Positions 8,201 through 17,142 of a DNA stretch of 28,813 nt are shown piece by piece (within the stretch, counting starts at the first letter, position 1; each line of letters begins with the position of its first letter). Under the pieces are notes generated by a model. The model was not told the origin of the DNA and did no database searches. It saw only the letters and a program-made list of their open reading frames with translations. The position numbers and the translations under genes were made by a program. The stretch comes from a virus, in the IMG/VR virus record IMGVR_UViG_3300021961_000453, positions 1 through 28,813 of that record; one strand, given 5' to 3'.

Positions 8201-11200
8201 TGCAGAACCATCCAAAGGATTCAGACGACCGTTATCGGGCAGAGCAGCGCCAGCGGAACGCAAACGCTGCTCGGCATCAGTCAACATGCGCGCATACAAA
8301 TCATCGGCAGGATTCTGCGCGAACGCCTCCAAAGCATTCAGCACACGCTGAGCACGTTCCAACTCGGGGCCACCTTGCGCCGACAAGCGGGTCACCTCAG
8401 CCCGCCACGACTGACGCATGCTTGCTGTCGCCGCAGAAGCAGCATCAGACAACATCTCTTTAGTGGGCGTCAAGCCCACCTTGCCAAGAGTCGCAACAGT
8501 ATTCACAAACCGCTGATACGTCTCTGACAACGCCTGATACAACGACAACTTCTCGGCCACATCAGCAGCCGACTCGGCAGCCGTACGACCCGACACCACA
8601 GCGGCACGTTCCGCCTCACGAGCGGACGTGCGAGTAAGAGCACGGTCAATATTGCTCAGCCCATCAACAGAGTTGGGCGCAACAATCGCATCCCGAACCG
8701 TGTACACCCTCTCCGAAACGCCCTGACCAACATTCCACTGGCGTTCACCGATGGCGGTCTCAATCTTCCGCAACGCATCATGCAAATCTGCATACGTATC
8801 AATCTTGTTCTTAATGGCAGAATTGATAGCGGCAGCAAAATCGTTATCCTCCGATGTCGCTTTCCTAGCAGCCTTAACATCTTCAGTACGTCCACCAGTC
8901 CCATAACCAGTAACGTCGCTTTCGTCAACCATCTCATCGGACAACTGCGTGAAGGAAGCATCATCAACTTCTGCGGCATTCATCTCAGCCGCAATGCGGG
9001 CAGCAGGGTCTTCGCCTACATCATTCGCAGTTGCGCGAGCGGCACGCTCAGCAATCTGCTGCTCATCCAGAAGCACAGTAACAAGCACGTTCTTGTCCGC
9101 ATCGGAAATCAATTCTTCAGATGTCGCCAACCCGCGAGACTCCAAAGACTCGCGGATAGAACTGAACTTCTTCAAACGCTCAGCGTAAGACTTCGCTTCC
9201 TGCGCCACCAACTCAACATCGGCAGCACGCTGAGTGGCCTGACTGACAGACTGCTCATTGCCAACAATCTCATTAGCGACCTTTTCAAGGTCAGCGCCCT
9301 TCTTGGCATCGGCAACATCAACCGTCTTCGCCGAAGCAGCAGCCTTCTCACGCAACACAGCCTGCTGCGCGCCGTCAAGAGTATCCTCCAACTCCTTGCG
9401 AGCACCACCCAACACATCAGGAATGTCGCCGTCAAAGAACATCTCATCACGAGCAACAACCCACAAACTCGCAGCCCGACCATCCTCAAGACCGCGAGCG
9501 CCATCATTCAACAGAACAGTAACAGTTCCTTCAACACGCTCGGTGTTGAACGTCGCCACACGCGACGGAGACACCTTCGCATCCCCAGCAACCTTCTTGA
9601 AAATAGGGCTGTCTTTGAAACGCTGCTGAATGAAATCAGTAATAGAACCACCAACACGAGCACGCATCGGAGCACGGCCACGCTTAGCCTGACTAATCGG
9701 AGCAGCACCCAACCACTGACCAATATCATTCAAGAACGCAGACTTGCCACTGAACTTCGTGCCGTTCTTAGCAATCTCATAGTTATCAGTCAGCAACTGG
9801 TTGTAACTAACAGAGTCACGCAAACCAGTAATATCTGAATCAATCTTCTTCGCAGCCTCACGAGCCTCAGCCTGAACCTGCTTGCGAGCAGCAACACGCT
9901 CGCCGCTAGCAATGCCACCCTTCGCACGTAAAGCAGTTTCCTCATCAATCAACTGCTGCATACGGGCCTGCAACCCAACAAGACGGGCCTGCACCTCATC
10001 AACCTTCTTCATCACAGGCCCAACAGCAATCGGGAGCGAACCATCAGCACCGACAAGCGCGGTCAGAGTCTGACGATAATTATCCAATTCGTTAGCGGCA
10101 GCGCCCAGTTTCCCTGTCGTCGCCCTCAACGAATCCAAAGCATCAACAGTGGCTGCTCCGCGAGCGGCACGCTCAGCGCCGATAGACGCAATCGTTTGGG
10201 CGGACTCACGACCCAACGTATCAATAGCCTCAACAGCAACCTGTACGGCGTCCTTAGCGCCTATAGCGGCGGACGCCACAGCATCATCCATGCCACCGAC
10301 AACTTTAGCCTGCGCCTTAATGTGCTTAGGGTTAAGAACAACTTCTTCAAGACTCTTCTCGGAGAGCATCTTGATGACTCCGCCGTCAGCCAAATCTTGC
10401 AGACGTGCGACGACACCCATCTGGTCGGCATACTGCTTCACATACTTCTCGGCGACAGCGAGGATGTCCGTCTCAAAGAAGTCACCGACAAACCCGCCAG
10501 AACGAGCCAACTCGTTCAGGCGGTCAACGGTCAAATCGTCCGCAGTCAACTTGACTCCGAACCAGTCGCTGCCCTTCTTCAACTTACGATGATTAAAAAC
10601 AGCAACAGGGTCTAGAGGATTATCAAGGAACTCTGCCACTTCTTTGGAGTAGGCATTGAGACCTTTGTCCATCCACTTGCGCGCATCATCGGTAACCATG
10701 TGCGGGAAGTAATCCTGCACCTGACCAACGCCACCTTCAAAGCCTTGAATCTTTGCGAAACCACCATTGATGTCATCCCAGAAAGAACGGAACACATTAG
10801 TCCAACGCTCGTAAGCCTTCTGCATGACAGGCGAAGCAGTGGCGAGCAACTGCGGATTCTCCAACACCGTGTGCAATGTTTTGCGCACGGACGCCAACTC
10901 GGCTTCTCCACCCTCAGCAAGTGCGGTAGCCACACGACGCTGACCTTCCGTAGATGAACGAGCGGCAACCTGCCGTTCAACATCACGAGAAGTAACGGTC
11001 TTAATAGCAGTGGCAGCCTTTTCGGGAAGCACATCACCGCGCGCCAAAGCAAGACGCATCTCCTTATAATCCAAAGGCGTGAACGCCTTCTGGAAAGCAC
11101 GACCCATCTTCGTGTCCGACAAAGCAACACGAGCCATAGCAAGCGACTTCTCAGCCAGTTCGCCCAACTTGTTAGTTGCGGGCAACTTCTTGCCAAACAT

Positions 11201-11818
11201 GTAAAGCCCAGCACGATTAATGCCGAGACGCTGAATGTCTTCGGCATCCAACGCCGCACGCCCAAAGCGTGCCACCTTGGCCACCTTCGCTCCATCAAGG
11301 CCAGCCTTCTCGGCCATACGAGCCAAAGCGAACCGACCACCCTGCCCAGCAAACTTGCTAGCCCCAAACGTCACATACGTCAACGGGTCAATAGCAACAT
11401 CACCAATGAAACCAAGCGCCCTGTCAACCCACTTGTTGCCAGTCAAATCACCAATGACAGTTCCAAACCCGAACGTCGGGTCACCAATCTGCTTAGTGAA
11501 ATCACCCCAAGACGCAGAAGTCTTAGGGTCAGTGTCAAGAGTGTCAGCAATTTCTTGAATGCCCGACGCAACAGCACGGCCACCCATAGACAGAACGTCA
11601 AGACCCTTGGTGGCAACCTTGCCAATGGGGCTGTCAACGATGCTCTCAACAAGACCGCCCCAGCCACCCTTATCGGCTGCTGGTGTCGGCGCAATCTGCC
11701 CCTTGAAAGCAGAAGAAAGAATGTCTTGGCGGCGGACTACGGCCGAAGCGGGAGTTCCGCCACCTAGAGCCTTCTTATCTTTTTCTAGTTGAGCAAGAAT
11801 CTCATCAAGAGATGCCAC
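5282..11818 (-). CDS. Giant internal virion / ejection protein (2178 aa)
   Basis: A single uninterrupted 2178-residue protein, by far the largest in the window. The N-terminal part (about 100-175) has Gly-rich and hydrophobic segments such as RALGFIGDVAIDPLTYVTFG. The long middle (about 300-1750) is Ala/Glu/Lys/Arg-rich and mostly coiled coil. The C-terminal part (about 1795-2050) holds a conserved core with LSPGFHVRNAISN, then RRYLFDYMDVGSADERIRAI and VPFWMWMSRNLPLQM. This core is familiar from large phage virion and 'polyvalent' proteins. By position (after nozzle and smaller internal proteins) and size it matches T7 gp16-like proteins carried in the head and ejected with the DNA to form a channel. 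I see no lysozyme motif. It starts with GTG (TAGTG overlap) behind GGAGGG. Confidence 0.8.
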   Translation of the reverse strand: MASLDEILAQLEKDKKALGGGTPASAVVRRQDILSSAFKGQIAPTPAADKGGWGGLVESIVDSPIGKVATKGLDVLSMGGRAVASGIQEIADTLDTDPKTSASWGDFTKQIGDPTFGFGTVIGDLTGNKWVDRALGFIGDVAIDPLTYVTFGASKFAGQGGRFALARMAEKAGLDGAKVAKVARFGRAALDAEDIQRLGINRAGLYMFGKKLPATNKLGELAEKSLAMARVALSDTKMGRAFQKAFTPLDYKEMRLALARGDVLPEKAATAIKTVTSRDVERQVAARSSTEGQRRVATALAEGGEAELASVRKTLHTVLENPQLLATASPVMQKAYERWTNVFRSFWDDINGGFAKIQGFEGGVGQVQDYFPHMVTDDARKWMDKGLNAYSKEVAEFLDNPLDPVAVFNHRKLKKGSDWFGVKLTADDLTVDRLNELARSGGFVGDFFETDILAVAEKYVKQYADQMGVVARLQDLADGGVIKMLSEKSLEEVVLNPKHIKAQAKVVGGMDDAVASAAIGAKDAVQVAVEAIDTLGRESAQTIASIGAERAARGAATVDALDSLRATTGKLGAAANELDNYRQTLTALVGADGSLPIAVGPVMKKVDEVQARLVGLQARMQQLIDEETALRAKGGIASGERVAARKQVQAEAREAAKKIDSDITGLRDSVSYNQLLTDNYEIAKNGTKFSGKSAFLNDIGQWLGAAPISQAKRGRAPMRARVGGSITDFIQQRFKDSPIFKKVAGDAKVSPSRVATFNTERVEGTVTVLLNDGARGLEDGRAASLWVVARDEMFFDGDIPDVLGGARKELEDTLDGAQQAVLREKAAASAKTVDVADAKKGADLEKVANEIVGNEQSVSQATQRAADVELVAQEAKSYAERLKKFSSIRESLESRGLATSEELISDADKNVLVTVLLDEQQIAERAARATANDVGEDPAARIAAEMNAAEVDDASFTQLSDEMVDESDVTGYGTGGRTEDVKAARKATSEDNDFAAAINSAIKNKIDTYADLHDALRKIETAIGERQWNVGQGVSERVYTVRDAIVAPNSVDGLSNIDRALTRTSAREAERAAVVSGRTAAESAADVAEKLSLYQALSETYQRFVNTVATLGKVGLTPTKEMLSDAASAATASMRQSWRAEVTRLSAQGGPELERAQRVLNALEAFAQNPADDLYARMLTDAEQRLRSAGAALPDNGRLNPLDGSARKAMDDATDALNNAKTDPLYGKALNDRDMVNAMNDLADTDLFNYELPNGVKGFIVEDEAGNADLLMMPDGTPLSFTEAEWRSLYRKTTPEFDEGDKAFDAYLAARDSLDRVNSQIENKAKLLENGRSMIADIERKKSFGKATPDDMTKYAKVRGAMVKVQQEIEDLQSKASRLRATLDVESPEVQAAALEKMRILVHGNGTQPAWYKSGNDISGVLSGNASVVAERRANLKAAWETTEEFKLLSTVDELAARAEKSAQRSFSSSKQAVETHADRLKTAADEAAEAAAKQREFEAAQKAAETVAPAAAPDRSRISAIMDRIEGISAERTAVAGDIKGAERELRSLQKAVESARSRLVKDLGGVTGFDGKIGKATQRVETLRETAIKAQIAYDQAQAVAMSYDEFAESVIPSLERNVAMANSLLEGTTVLPQPRIDGKFGPRPTVTGVPASVRERAAQTAADRAAGTKAAAGRLKKARLTDEEFNALMEWREGAQRALKQFNDDPNSLISKVLVAASDAESALWSTRFDLNREQMILERLQRGDTVEKIKQYTERGFESLEKIGLPGMQAPREVYDMLTNVRRATSGVNKTYAGKLLARYTKFFKAYATLSPGFHVRNAISNTFMIFAAGASPKNAARGLELYTSLMKHIRGQGKIEDWLAKFSGTELERVNTALRAMEAAGGGRVEEAFADFARRGQRLSDNRILRKSRQIGERVEGSARFMLAYDSAVSGMDFSAATARVRRYLFDYMDVGSADERIRAIVPFWMWMSRNLPLQMINQWTNPRAYAIYNNFIKNFGQPEEGEIVPSWLKEQGAVKIADGWYLSLDLGFNRLGETFKMLENPKRLLSDVNPLLRLPVEVGLSNTKFYNDVPFGQKGEQPVGGPLAPAVQALAGLLGQTRELETGGTGVSPKLNYSLMSAIPFIGQAERLAPNTELYSDRQLGSILSYLGIPVRQVTESQREAELRRRTREGEA

Positions 11819-13056
11819 TACGCATTCCCTCCACCAGCAAGCATGTTGGACATCAGTTCAATCTCGGCATCGCTTAACGTGCGCATCGCAGGACGCGATG
11901 GCGCGCGTGGTGTTGGCGCGACAGCAGCACTAGCGAAAGGCAAACCCTGCGACAAGATGCTCATAGCAAGAGGACTGCCCTTGGCAAGTGCTTGCTTGCG
12001 TGCTTCTTGCGCACGGGCAAGAGCCTCAGCGGAAGCCTTCTGCAAATCAGTAATGGGCTTTTTGCCCTGTTCGTACTGCGCGCGAGCAGCATACGAACCA
12101 GCCATCTTCGCCCACATATCATTGGCTGGCTTGTTCTTGTCCGTCGTAACAGCCTTGACTCCACCACGGAAATTAGGAACACCAGTGTATGGGTCGTTAT
12201 ATTGAGTTCCCGGAACTACATACTGAAACTTGGTTTGCATCTCAGGCTTCTTCGCCTGAGTTTCCAAGAAGTTCTTATAAGCAGACTCGCCAGCCTTCTG
12301 GGTGGCGGCATTAACTTCCTTGGCCTGAGCCTTCAGTCTTTCTGTAGCAACCCGTTCTTTCGGGTCTTCAATATCCTTGGTCGGTGTAAGAAGAAGATTG
12401 TACTGCTTCGCTAATGAAGCGGCCTTCTCTTCACCAGCAACAGCATCCGCTAGCAGCGTAGGGTCAGGAACAGTTTCCCAAAGAAGAGGGTTCTGCAAAT
12501 ACTTAGGCAAACCCATGGCGGCAAGAATGCCTTGAGCCTCATCCAACGGCTTCGGCTTATAAACAACACCGCCACGCTCAAAGTATTCGTTGTTAGCAAC
12601 CTTGTCGGCGACATCGTTGGCGGCATCCCAAGCAGCCTTGAAAGCATTCAAATCGCTTTCAATAGAGTTGATATCAAACGCAGCCTTCTCACTAACTTTG
12701 CCTGCCGTGCCAGCAGCCTCGCCATACAATGCACGCATAGTGCTGCCAACAGAAAAGCCTTGCTTAATCAAATCAAAAGCAGACATCAACAAAGGTTCGC
12801 CAACAGCACCCTGCTCTAATGAAACATAGTCAATGGTGCTCGTATCAATAGGTTCAGAAGTTTGCAACCTAATGTTTTCAACAAGCGACTCAGGCGTAAT
12901 GATTCCCTGCTGCAGAAGGAACACAGGATTACCGACCATGCCGATAACGCTGTTATACAGGCTGGCATTGCTACCGCCTGTCTTGCCACCACCGATATAA
13001 TCCCAAAAGGCATTCACCTCTTCGGGAGTCATCTCAATGCCGTTGCCGTCCGACAT
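11818..13056 (-). CDS. Putative internal virion protein
   Basis: A 412-residue protein of the internal-virion block. The ATG at 13056 is preceded by GGAGG with an eight-base spacer, so I prefer it to an in-frame upstream start (13110) inside the previous gene. The N terminus has MTPEEVNAFWDYIGGGKTGG. The middle is helical, and a Pro/Ala-rich C terminus ends near MSNMLAGGGNA. A stretch with FQYVVPGTQYNDPYTGVPNFRGG may be a conserved turn-rich segment. No enzyme motif is seen. It lies between a Gln/Ala-rich helical protein and the giant 2178-residue protein, the position of T7 gp14/gp15-type ejection proteins. The assignment rests on context. Confidence 0.65.
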   Translation of the reverse strand: MSDGNGIEMTPEEVNAFWDYIGGGKTGGSNASLYNSVIGMVGNPVFLLQQGIITPESLVENIRLQTSEPIDTSTIDYVSLEQGAVGEPLLMSAFDLIKQGFSVGSTMRALYGEAAGTAGKVSEKAAFDINSIESDLNAFKAAWDAANDVADKVANNEYFERGGVVYKPKPLDEAQGILAAMGLPKYLQNPLLWETVPDPTLLADAVAGEEKAASLAKQYNLLLTPTKDIEDPKERVATERLKAQAKEVNAATQKAGESAYKNFLETQAKKPEMQTKFQYVVPGTQYNDPYTGVPNFRGGVKAVTTDKNKPANDMWAKMAGSYAARAQYEQGKKPITDLQKASAEALARAQEARKQALAKGSPLAMSILSQGLPFASAAVAPTPRAPSRPAMRTLSDAEIELMSNMLAGGGNA

Positions 13057-13057
13057 C

Positions 13058-13990
13058 TCAGTAGCCTCCAGCCCAACGGTTGGAATTAATCTTCGCCCAC
13101 GTAGACTCAATCAACTTAAGAACAGATTCAGGAGCAACATTCTGACCGCTGAACAAACTCATAATTTGATTGGTTAGCGAATTGCGGAGATTCATCTCGT
13201 TCTCCAAGTTGCGCTGCTGAATACCCGAGATGTCGCCGATACGTGACTTCTCCAAAGCCAACCGCAGCATCTGCTTGTTGGCTTCCAAATCCTGCTGAGC
13301 GCCCGTACGAATCAAACCAATGTCAGCCATGCGTGACGCATTCGCAGCCTCCTGCGAAGTGCGCATAACATCAAGCATGTTCTGAGCAGCACGCTGATAC
13401 TGGTCAGCCTGAGCGTTCGCCAAAGCCGTCTGAGCAGCCGCCTGATTAGCAGACAGTCCAGTAGCAGCCGCATAATCCGCAATCGGATTGGCGGCGACAG
13501 TCGGGGCTACAGCCTGAAGGGCGGCGTAAGCGTTAGCCGTGTTATACGGGTCTGCTTCCATCCGTCCGATAGAACCAAGAACATTTTCGTAGCCTCGGGC
13601 ATACTCATCTTCAAGAGCCTTGAGAGCATCACGGTAAAGATTGCTGATGGCGGTCGTGTTAGTGCGGTCTTCACGGTTGCGTCCACCACCACCACCACCA
13701 CTATCGGTAGGAGTGTTAGAGGTTGTTGCCCCTCCCATGCGGGCAAGAGCGTCCCAGTCCACCTTGTCAAGAGCGGCCTTACGTTCCGAATCATTCATCT
13801 CGTCCCACGTCTTGTCACGACGAGTAGTGTTAGGGCTACTCGTGGTCGTTCCCACACGACCCGAACCCTGACCGCTAGTTGTACGCGCTTCACGCGCAGC
13901 ACCCCACGCGGGTGCGTTGGCGCGCGTCTGCGCTGCACGAGCGCGCTGCTGCGCCTCACGTTCACGCTGCATCTGGTCTGCTGTAGCCAT
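13058..13990 (-). CDS. Putative internal virion protein, Ala/Gln-rich helical
   Basis: A 310-residue protein with a low-complexity N terminus: Gln/Arg/Ala repeats, Thr/Ser-rich linker, and a run of six glycines near residue 100. It is followed by a long Ala/Gln-rich helical body (about 110-290) with GLSANQAAAQTALANAQADQ, which looks like a coiled coil. AGGGAG lies seven bases before the ATG at 13990. The composition is typical of proteins packed inside podovirus heads and ejected with the genome. It is flanked by two other helical small or mid-sized virion proteins. No sequence motif identifies a precise homologue, so the call is by composition and neighbourhood. Confidence 0.6.
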   Translation of the reverse strand: MATADQMQREREAQQRARAAQTRANAPAWGAAREARTTSGQGSGRVGTTTSSPNTTRRDKTWDEMNDSERKAALDKVDWDALARMGGATTSNTPTDSGGGGGGRNREDRTNTTAISNLYRDALKALEDEYARGYENVLGSIGRMEADPYNTANAYAALQAVAPTVAANPIADYAAATGLSANQAAAQTALANAQADQYQRAAQNMLDVMRTSQEAANASRMADIGLIRTGAQQDLEANKQMLRLALEKSRIGDISGIQQRNLENEMNLRNSLTNQIMSLFSGQNVAPESVLKLIESTWAKINSNRWAGGY

Positions 13991-13992
13991 AA

Positions 13993-14427
13993 CTAACTCC
14001 CTAAGAACGGACGGAAACGGTCAAGACTTACTGCGGCCTCAAGAATGCGACGCTCCTTCTCACGATTCAACTGCTGAATCATCGCGTCATACTCGGCATT
14101 AGCCGCAGCATCCTGCAAATCAAACCCCTGAATATCCTGAGCCATCTGGTCAAGAACATCCTGCTTCTGTCGCTGCCACCCAGCGCCATACTCACCAGTA
14201 CCCGCAGAACGAATACCACTGTTGGCTAGTCCACGCTGAGCGTAGGACGACGCCAACTTGCCGAGACCCTTCGTCCCCTGCACGTCAATATCCATAGCCT
14301 GACGGTTCCCTCGCTGCTGCGACAGGAAACGGGCGTACGAGTTCATAGCCAGACTGGCGTCCCGCTTCTGCTGAGCGGGTCGCCTTTGCTCCTCATACCA
14401 TAGGGACAAATCAGGATAAAATGCCAT
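13993..14427 (-). CDS. Small virion-associated helical protein
   Basis: A 144-residue protein beginning MAFYPDLSLWYEEQRRPAQQ, helical and Gln-rich. A Gly-rich hinge (GLANSGIRSAGTGEYGAGWQ, near residues 68-87) precedes a long C-terminal helix. Its internal pattern (long helix, GLxxSG turn, long helix) continues in the next gene, suggesting both belong to one virion substructure. I take ATG 14427; a GTG lies directly before it at 14430. The gene sits between the small beta-rich protein and the internal virion proteins. Likely a T7 gp14-like small ejection protein; confidence is limited because only context supports it. Confidence 0.55.
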   Translation of the reverse strand: MAFYPDLSLWYEEQRRPAQQKRDASLAMNSYARFLSQQRGNRQAMDIDVQGTKGLGKLASSYAQRGLANSGIRSAGTGEYGAGWQRQKQDVLDQMAQDIQGFDLQDAAANAEYDAMIQQLNREKERRILEAAVSLDRFRPFLGS

Positions 14428-14447
14428 CACTAATACCTTTTAGCGTT

Positions 14448-14813
14448 TCACGAGGTAGCGGGCATGAAATGGATACAAACCTCAATATTATGAGTTGCCC
14501 TGTCCTGCCCTGACTTGGTTAGAAAATGAAGGTCAATGGTCGTAGCATCCAGAACATGGATATGAAATGGCCCCATATCGTGGGGCGCAGTGTCCACATA
14601 GTGCTCCGTGACGGTCGCCACAATCGGCTCAAAGCCACATCCATGAGTAATAACCAGACGACCATTAGCGTCCGTCGTCCCCGTATACCGCCCCCAGAAA
14701 CCAATATGAGTACGGAAATACTCGTTCAACGTACGAAAAATAATACCCAAACCCTTGGCATTATCCCCCGTCAAAAACTGCTGCATCGGAGCAGTCCACA
14801 ACTTACGCGGCAT
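14448..14813 (-). CDS. Small beta-rich tail-associated protein
   Basis: A 121-residue protein. After a helical N terminus (to about residue 40), the sequence GTTDANGRLVITHGCGFEP, VTEHYVD and HIHVLDATTIDLHFL looks like alternating beta strands. This pattern (DANG...THG.GF.P...V.....TATT..V.F) is often seen in small phage tail or receptor-binding domains with a lectin-like or jelly-roll fold. Several His residues (HDMGPFHIHVL) could bind metal. Its ATG overlaps the nozzle gene's stop (TGATG). It could be a tail tip or a fibre-attachment protein; no specific family is certain. Confidence 0.55.
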   Translation of the reverse strand: MPRKLWTAPMQQFLTGDNAKGLGIIFRTLNEYFRTHIGFWGRYTGTTDANGRLVITHGCGFEPIVATVTEHYVDTAPHDMGPFHIHVLDATTIDLHFLTKSGQDRATHNIEVCIHFMPATS

Positions 14814-16462
14814 CAGATACGCACCCGCCGAGGATTAAACTTATACGAGATAGCATTAATACCCCACGGAGTGGCACTTGAGGAATACAACTTCAACTGG
14901 ATGCTGTTAGCCAACCCAAGATTATGCCCCTTAGTTAAGTCAGCCCCAAGGTCAGGAATAGTCGTAGACCCATAACCGCCACTGATGTCGTCGCCCACCA
15001 AATCAATAGTGAACGTCCTATCAACAGAAGACCTATCCCAATTGTGGTAGACATCCACATTGATAGAAGTGTCCTGACCCAATTGGCGGACGACCATCTC
15101 AGGTCGCCGCCAGAACTTCTTAGACGTAGTCAAACTAGCGTCCTGCCACTTCGTCAAATAGTACGCAGTGAACTGATAAATAGTCCCGCGAATAGTGTCC
15201 GCATACGTATTCGGCTGATTCAACTTCAACAACGCAGCCTTATGCGCATGGGCAGCGACAGCAATGCGCTTGCCATTGGACTGCAGGAAGTCCACACCAT
15301 GCGTCAGACCGTACCCGTCGCCGCACACATACTTTGTCCAAGCGCCACCAGTACGAATAGTGGCATCCCACACAAACGTTGCAGTCGGCGTAGTACTCAA
15401 CGTGCTACCGCCGTACTGCTTGCTTTCCGAATCGTAAGTAATACTTGACGTATCGTACGTGTCCGTCGTGGACGGCGCAGCGCCCACAGGTGCTGACAAA
15501 TAAATCTTGCGACCAATCCACGACACAAAGATTCCATCAGTAGAAGTCTCATTCAACTGCGCCGTATCAATCAACGGACGCAACGGAGCAAACAAGTCGC
15601 TGAAACCCTGACCGTTATAAACAAACAATCCTTCAGGCCACGAGAAAAAGAAAACGCCCTGCTCGGTAGCAACAACACACTGCGGATTAACGCAACCAAT
15701 CTCCTGCGTCAACGGAACTAACTGGAACGTCTCCTCGTCGTAACCGAGAAGCGCATAGACTGCGTTCTTTTTGAAGATAAGCAACTGGTCGCCGAATGGA
15801 ACAAGCGCAGTAATTCCAGACCCACCGCCAACAACATCAATGTAATCCTCTTCCCGCCACGATTCGGCAACAGTAGGATGCGACCATCGCACCCGATTCG
15901 GATAAGCCGTAGCGTTCTCATACGTATCAGCCACCCACAAACGGTCAATATGCGTAGCGCACAAATTAGCGCGCGGCATATGCGTACCAGTCGGCGAAGC
16001 ATACGAGTTCTGCCAAGCACCAGTACCAGAATCAGTCAACGTCGTTGTCGTCGTCCCACTCCACTTAGCGCCAGAATTACCATGGCCTGCAGCCATGTAG
16101 ACAAACGAAGTGGAAGACGTAGCCCACGGGGCAAACGAAGCACCATACGGATTATTCGTCGTCTTAATGGACGACGAAATCACACCATCAGCAGTCCAGA
16201 ACACCTTGTCATTAGCGGCGACAAGAAGATGCTTATACGCACCACCCCAAGCAAACAAACGCTTTGGAGAGAACGCTCCAGCCCCGTAGCCGCCAACGGC
16301 AGAGGTGCTGTACTCAATCATCCCGCTACGAGTGGAGAAACCACCACGCGGGTCAACATCAATGTTCTGCATGTCAGGAGACTCGTTGTCAGCCAACTGA
16401 AAAGCATCAGCACGATAGTTGATGCCGCCAGTAAAGTCATTAACAACGATAGTATTAATCAT
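14813..16462 (-). CDS. Nozzle-like tail protein (T7 gp12 / P22 gp10 type)
   Basis: A 549-residue, beta-rich protein. The N terminus NDFTGGINYRADAFQLADNE followed by SPDMQNIDVDPRGGFSTRSG is characteristic of podovirus nozzle or stabilisation proteins. Repeated Gly/Thr/Ser and aromatic blade-like segments (for example RLFAWGGAYKHLLVAANDKV and RLWVADTYENATAYPNRVRW) suggest a beta-propeller. These proteins form the tube below the adaptor ring through which DNA leaves the head. It is encoded directly after the adaptor with a one-base TGATG overlap, the same order as T7 genes 11 and 12. The family call is by pattern and order. Confidence 0.78.
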   Translation of the reverse strand: MINTIVVNDFTGGINYRADAFQLADNESPDMQNIDVDPRGGFSTRSGMIEYSTSAVGGYGAGAFSPKRLFAWGGAYKHLLVAANDKVFWTADGVISSSIKTTNNPYGASFAPWATSSTSFVYMAAGHGNSGAKWSGTTTTTLTDSGTGAWQNSYASPTGTHMPRANLCATHIDRLWVADTYENATAYPNRVRWSHPTVAESWREEDYIDVVGGGSGITALVPFGDQLLIFKKNAVYALLGYDEETFQLVPLTQEIGCVNPQCVVATEQGVFFFSWPEGLFVYNGQGFSDLFAPLRPLIDTAQLNETSTDGIFVSWIGRKIYLSAPVGAAPSTTDTYDTSSITYDSESKQYGGSTLSTTPTATFVWDATIRTGGAWTKYVCGDGYGLTHGVDFLQSNGKRIAVAAHAHKAALLKLNQPNTYADTIRGTIYQFTAYYLTKWQDASLTTSKKFWRRPEMVVRQLGQDTSINVDVYHNWDRSSVDRTFTIDLVGDDISGGYGSTTIPDLGADLTKGHNLGLANSIQLKLYSSSATPWGINAISYKFNPRRVRI

Positions 16463-17142
16463 CAGTAGTAAGTCGGGTACTGGTAGCCTGCGCTACTTTC
16501 ATGGAACGGTTGACCACTGAAAATAAGCGGACGATGCGACGAAGGCTTCATGATGTCACGCGCAACAAGACGCACATTCTCATCAAACGAATTGCGATAG
16601 AACGCAGCCAACTCAATGTCTTCCTGCAACTGATACACCTGAGCCACCGCATAATAAACAAGCGCCTGATGCAGACGCTCATCGGCGTCCACCTCAGTCG
16701 TATCATTCGCCAACCAATCAGCAGGCTTGCGATAGCCACGCACCGACAGCGAGTACACGGCGTTAGGCTTGGGCCACAGATGAATCTTCTGCTCCCACAC
16801 AGAGAAATGCAGGGGGCGACCAGACTGGTCAGCCCCACCCACCCATGTCGCCTCAGCATCATCATGCGACACCAAAGTCAAACGGATGCCACCACTCGTC
16901 ACATCAACAATAGAAATGATATCCGAGAAGTCGCCCGCACCAATTGTGCTCAACGCATACTCGCGCTGGTCAACAACAGTGCTGAGCGTAGCCGACTTCT
17001 GCAGAGTTGGCCAGCGACGCTCAACCGACATCATGCGGTCAAAGCCATCACGAATGTACATTTCCAGCAGGTCGTCCGAAAGGTCAACCGTGTCCATGTC
17101 CACAATCGCCCTGACCTTATTGCGAATGTCAGCGAGATTCAT
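16462..17142 (-). CDS. Head-tail adaptor (T7 gp11 / P22 gp4 type)
   Basis: A 226-residue helical protein starting MNLADIRNKVRAIVDMDTVD. The order is N-terminal helices with IRDGFDRMMSVERRWPTLQK, a small beta segment (about 90-140) with HFSVWEQKIHLWPKPNAVYS, then helices with LHQALVYYAVAQVYQLQEDI. This arrangement is typical of podovirus adaptors that bind below the portal dodecamer and carry the nozzle and fibres. The gene starts within the 3' end of a small zinc-binding gene (14-base overlap) and is followed at once by the nozzle gene. A siphovirus head-tail connector is less likely since no tail-tube or tape-measure genes follow. Confidence 0.85.
   Translation of the reverse strand: MNLADIRNKVRAIVDMDTVDLSDDLLEMYIRDGFDRMMSVERRWPTLQKSATLSTVVDQREYALSTIGAGDFSDIISIVDVTSGGIRLTLVSHDDAEATWVGGADQSGRPLHFSVWEQKIHLWPKPNAVYSLSVRGYRKPADWLANDTTEVDADERLHQALVYYAVAQVYQLQEDIELAAFYRNSFDENVRLVARDIMKPSSHRPLIFSGQPFHESSAGYQYPTYY

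Noticed and set aside
8780-9838. Long rightward frame (352 codons) opposite the giant virion gene
   Set aside because: It lies wholly antisense to the 2178-residue gene, has shadow-like composition and no ribosome site or motif.
10612-11367. Leftward 251-codon frame inside the giant gene
   Set aside because: Same strand but a different frame within a real coding region; Leu/Arg/Trp-rich shadow with no motif.
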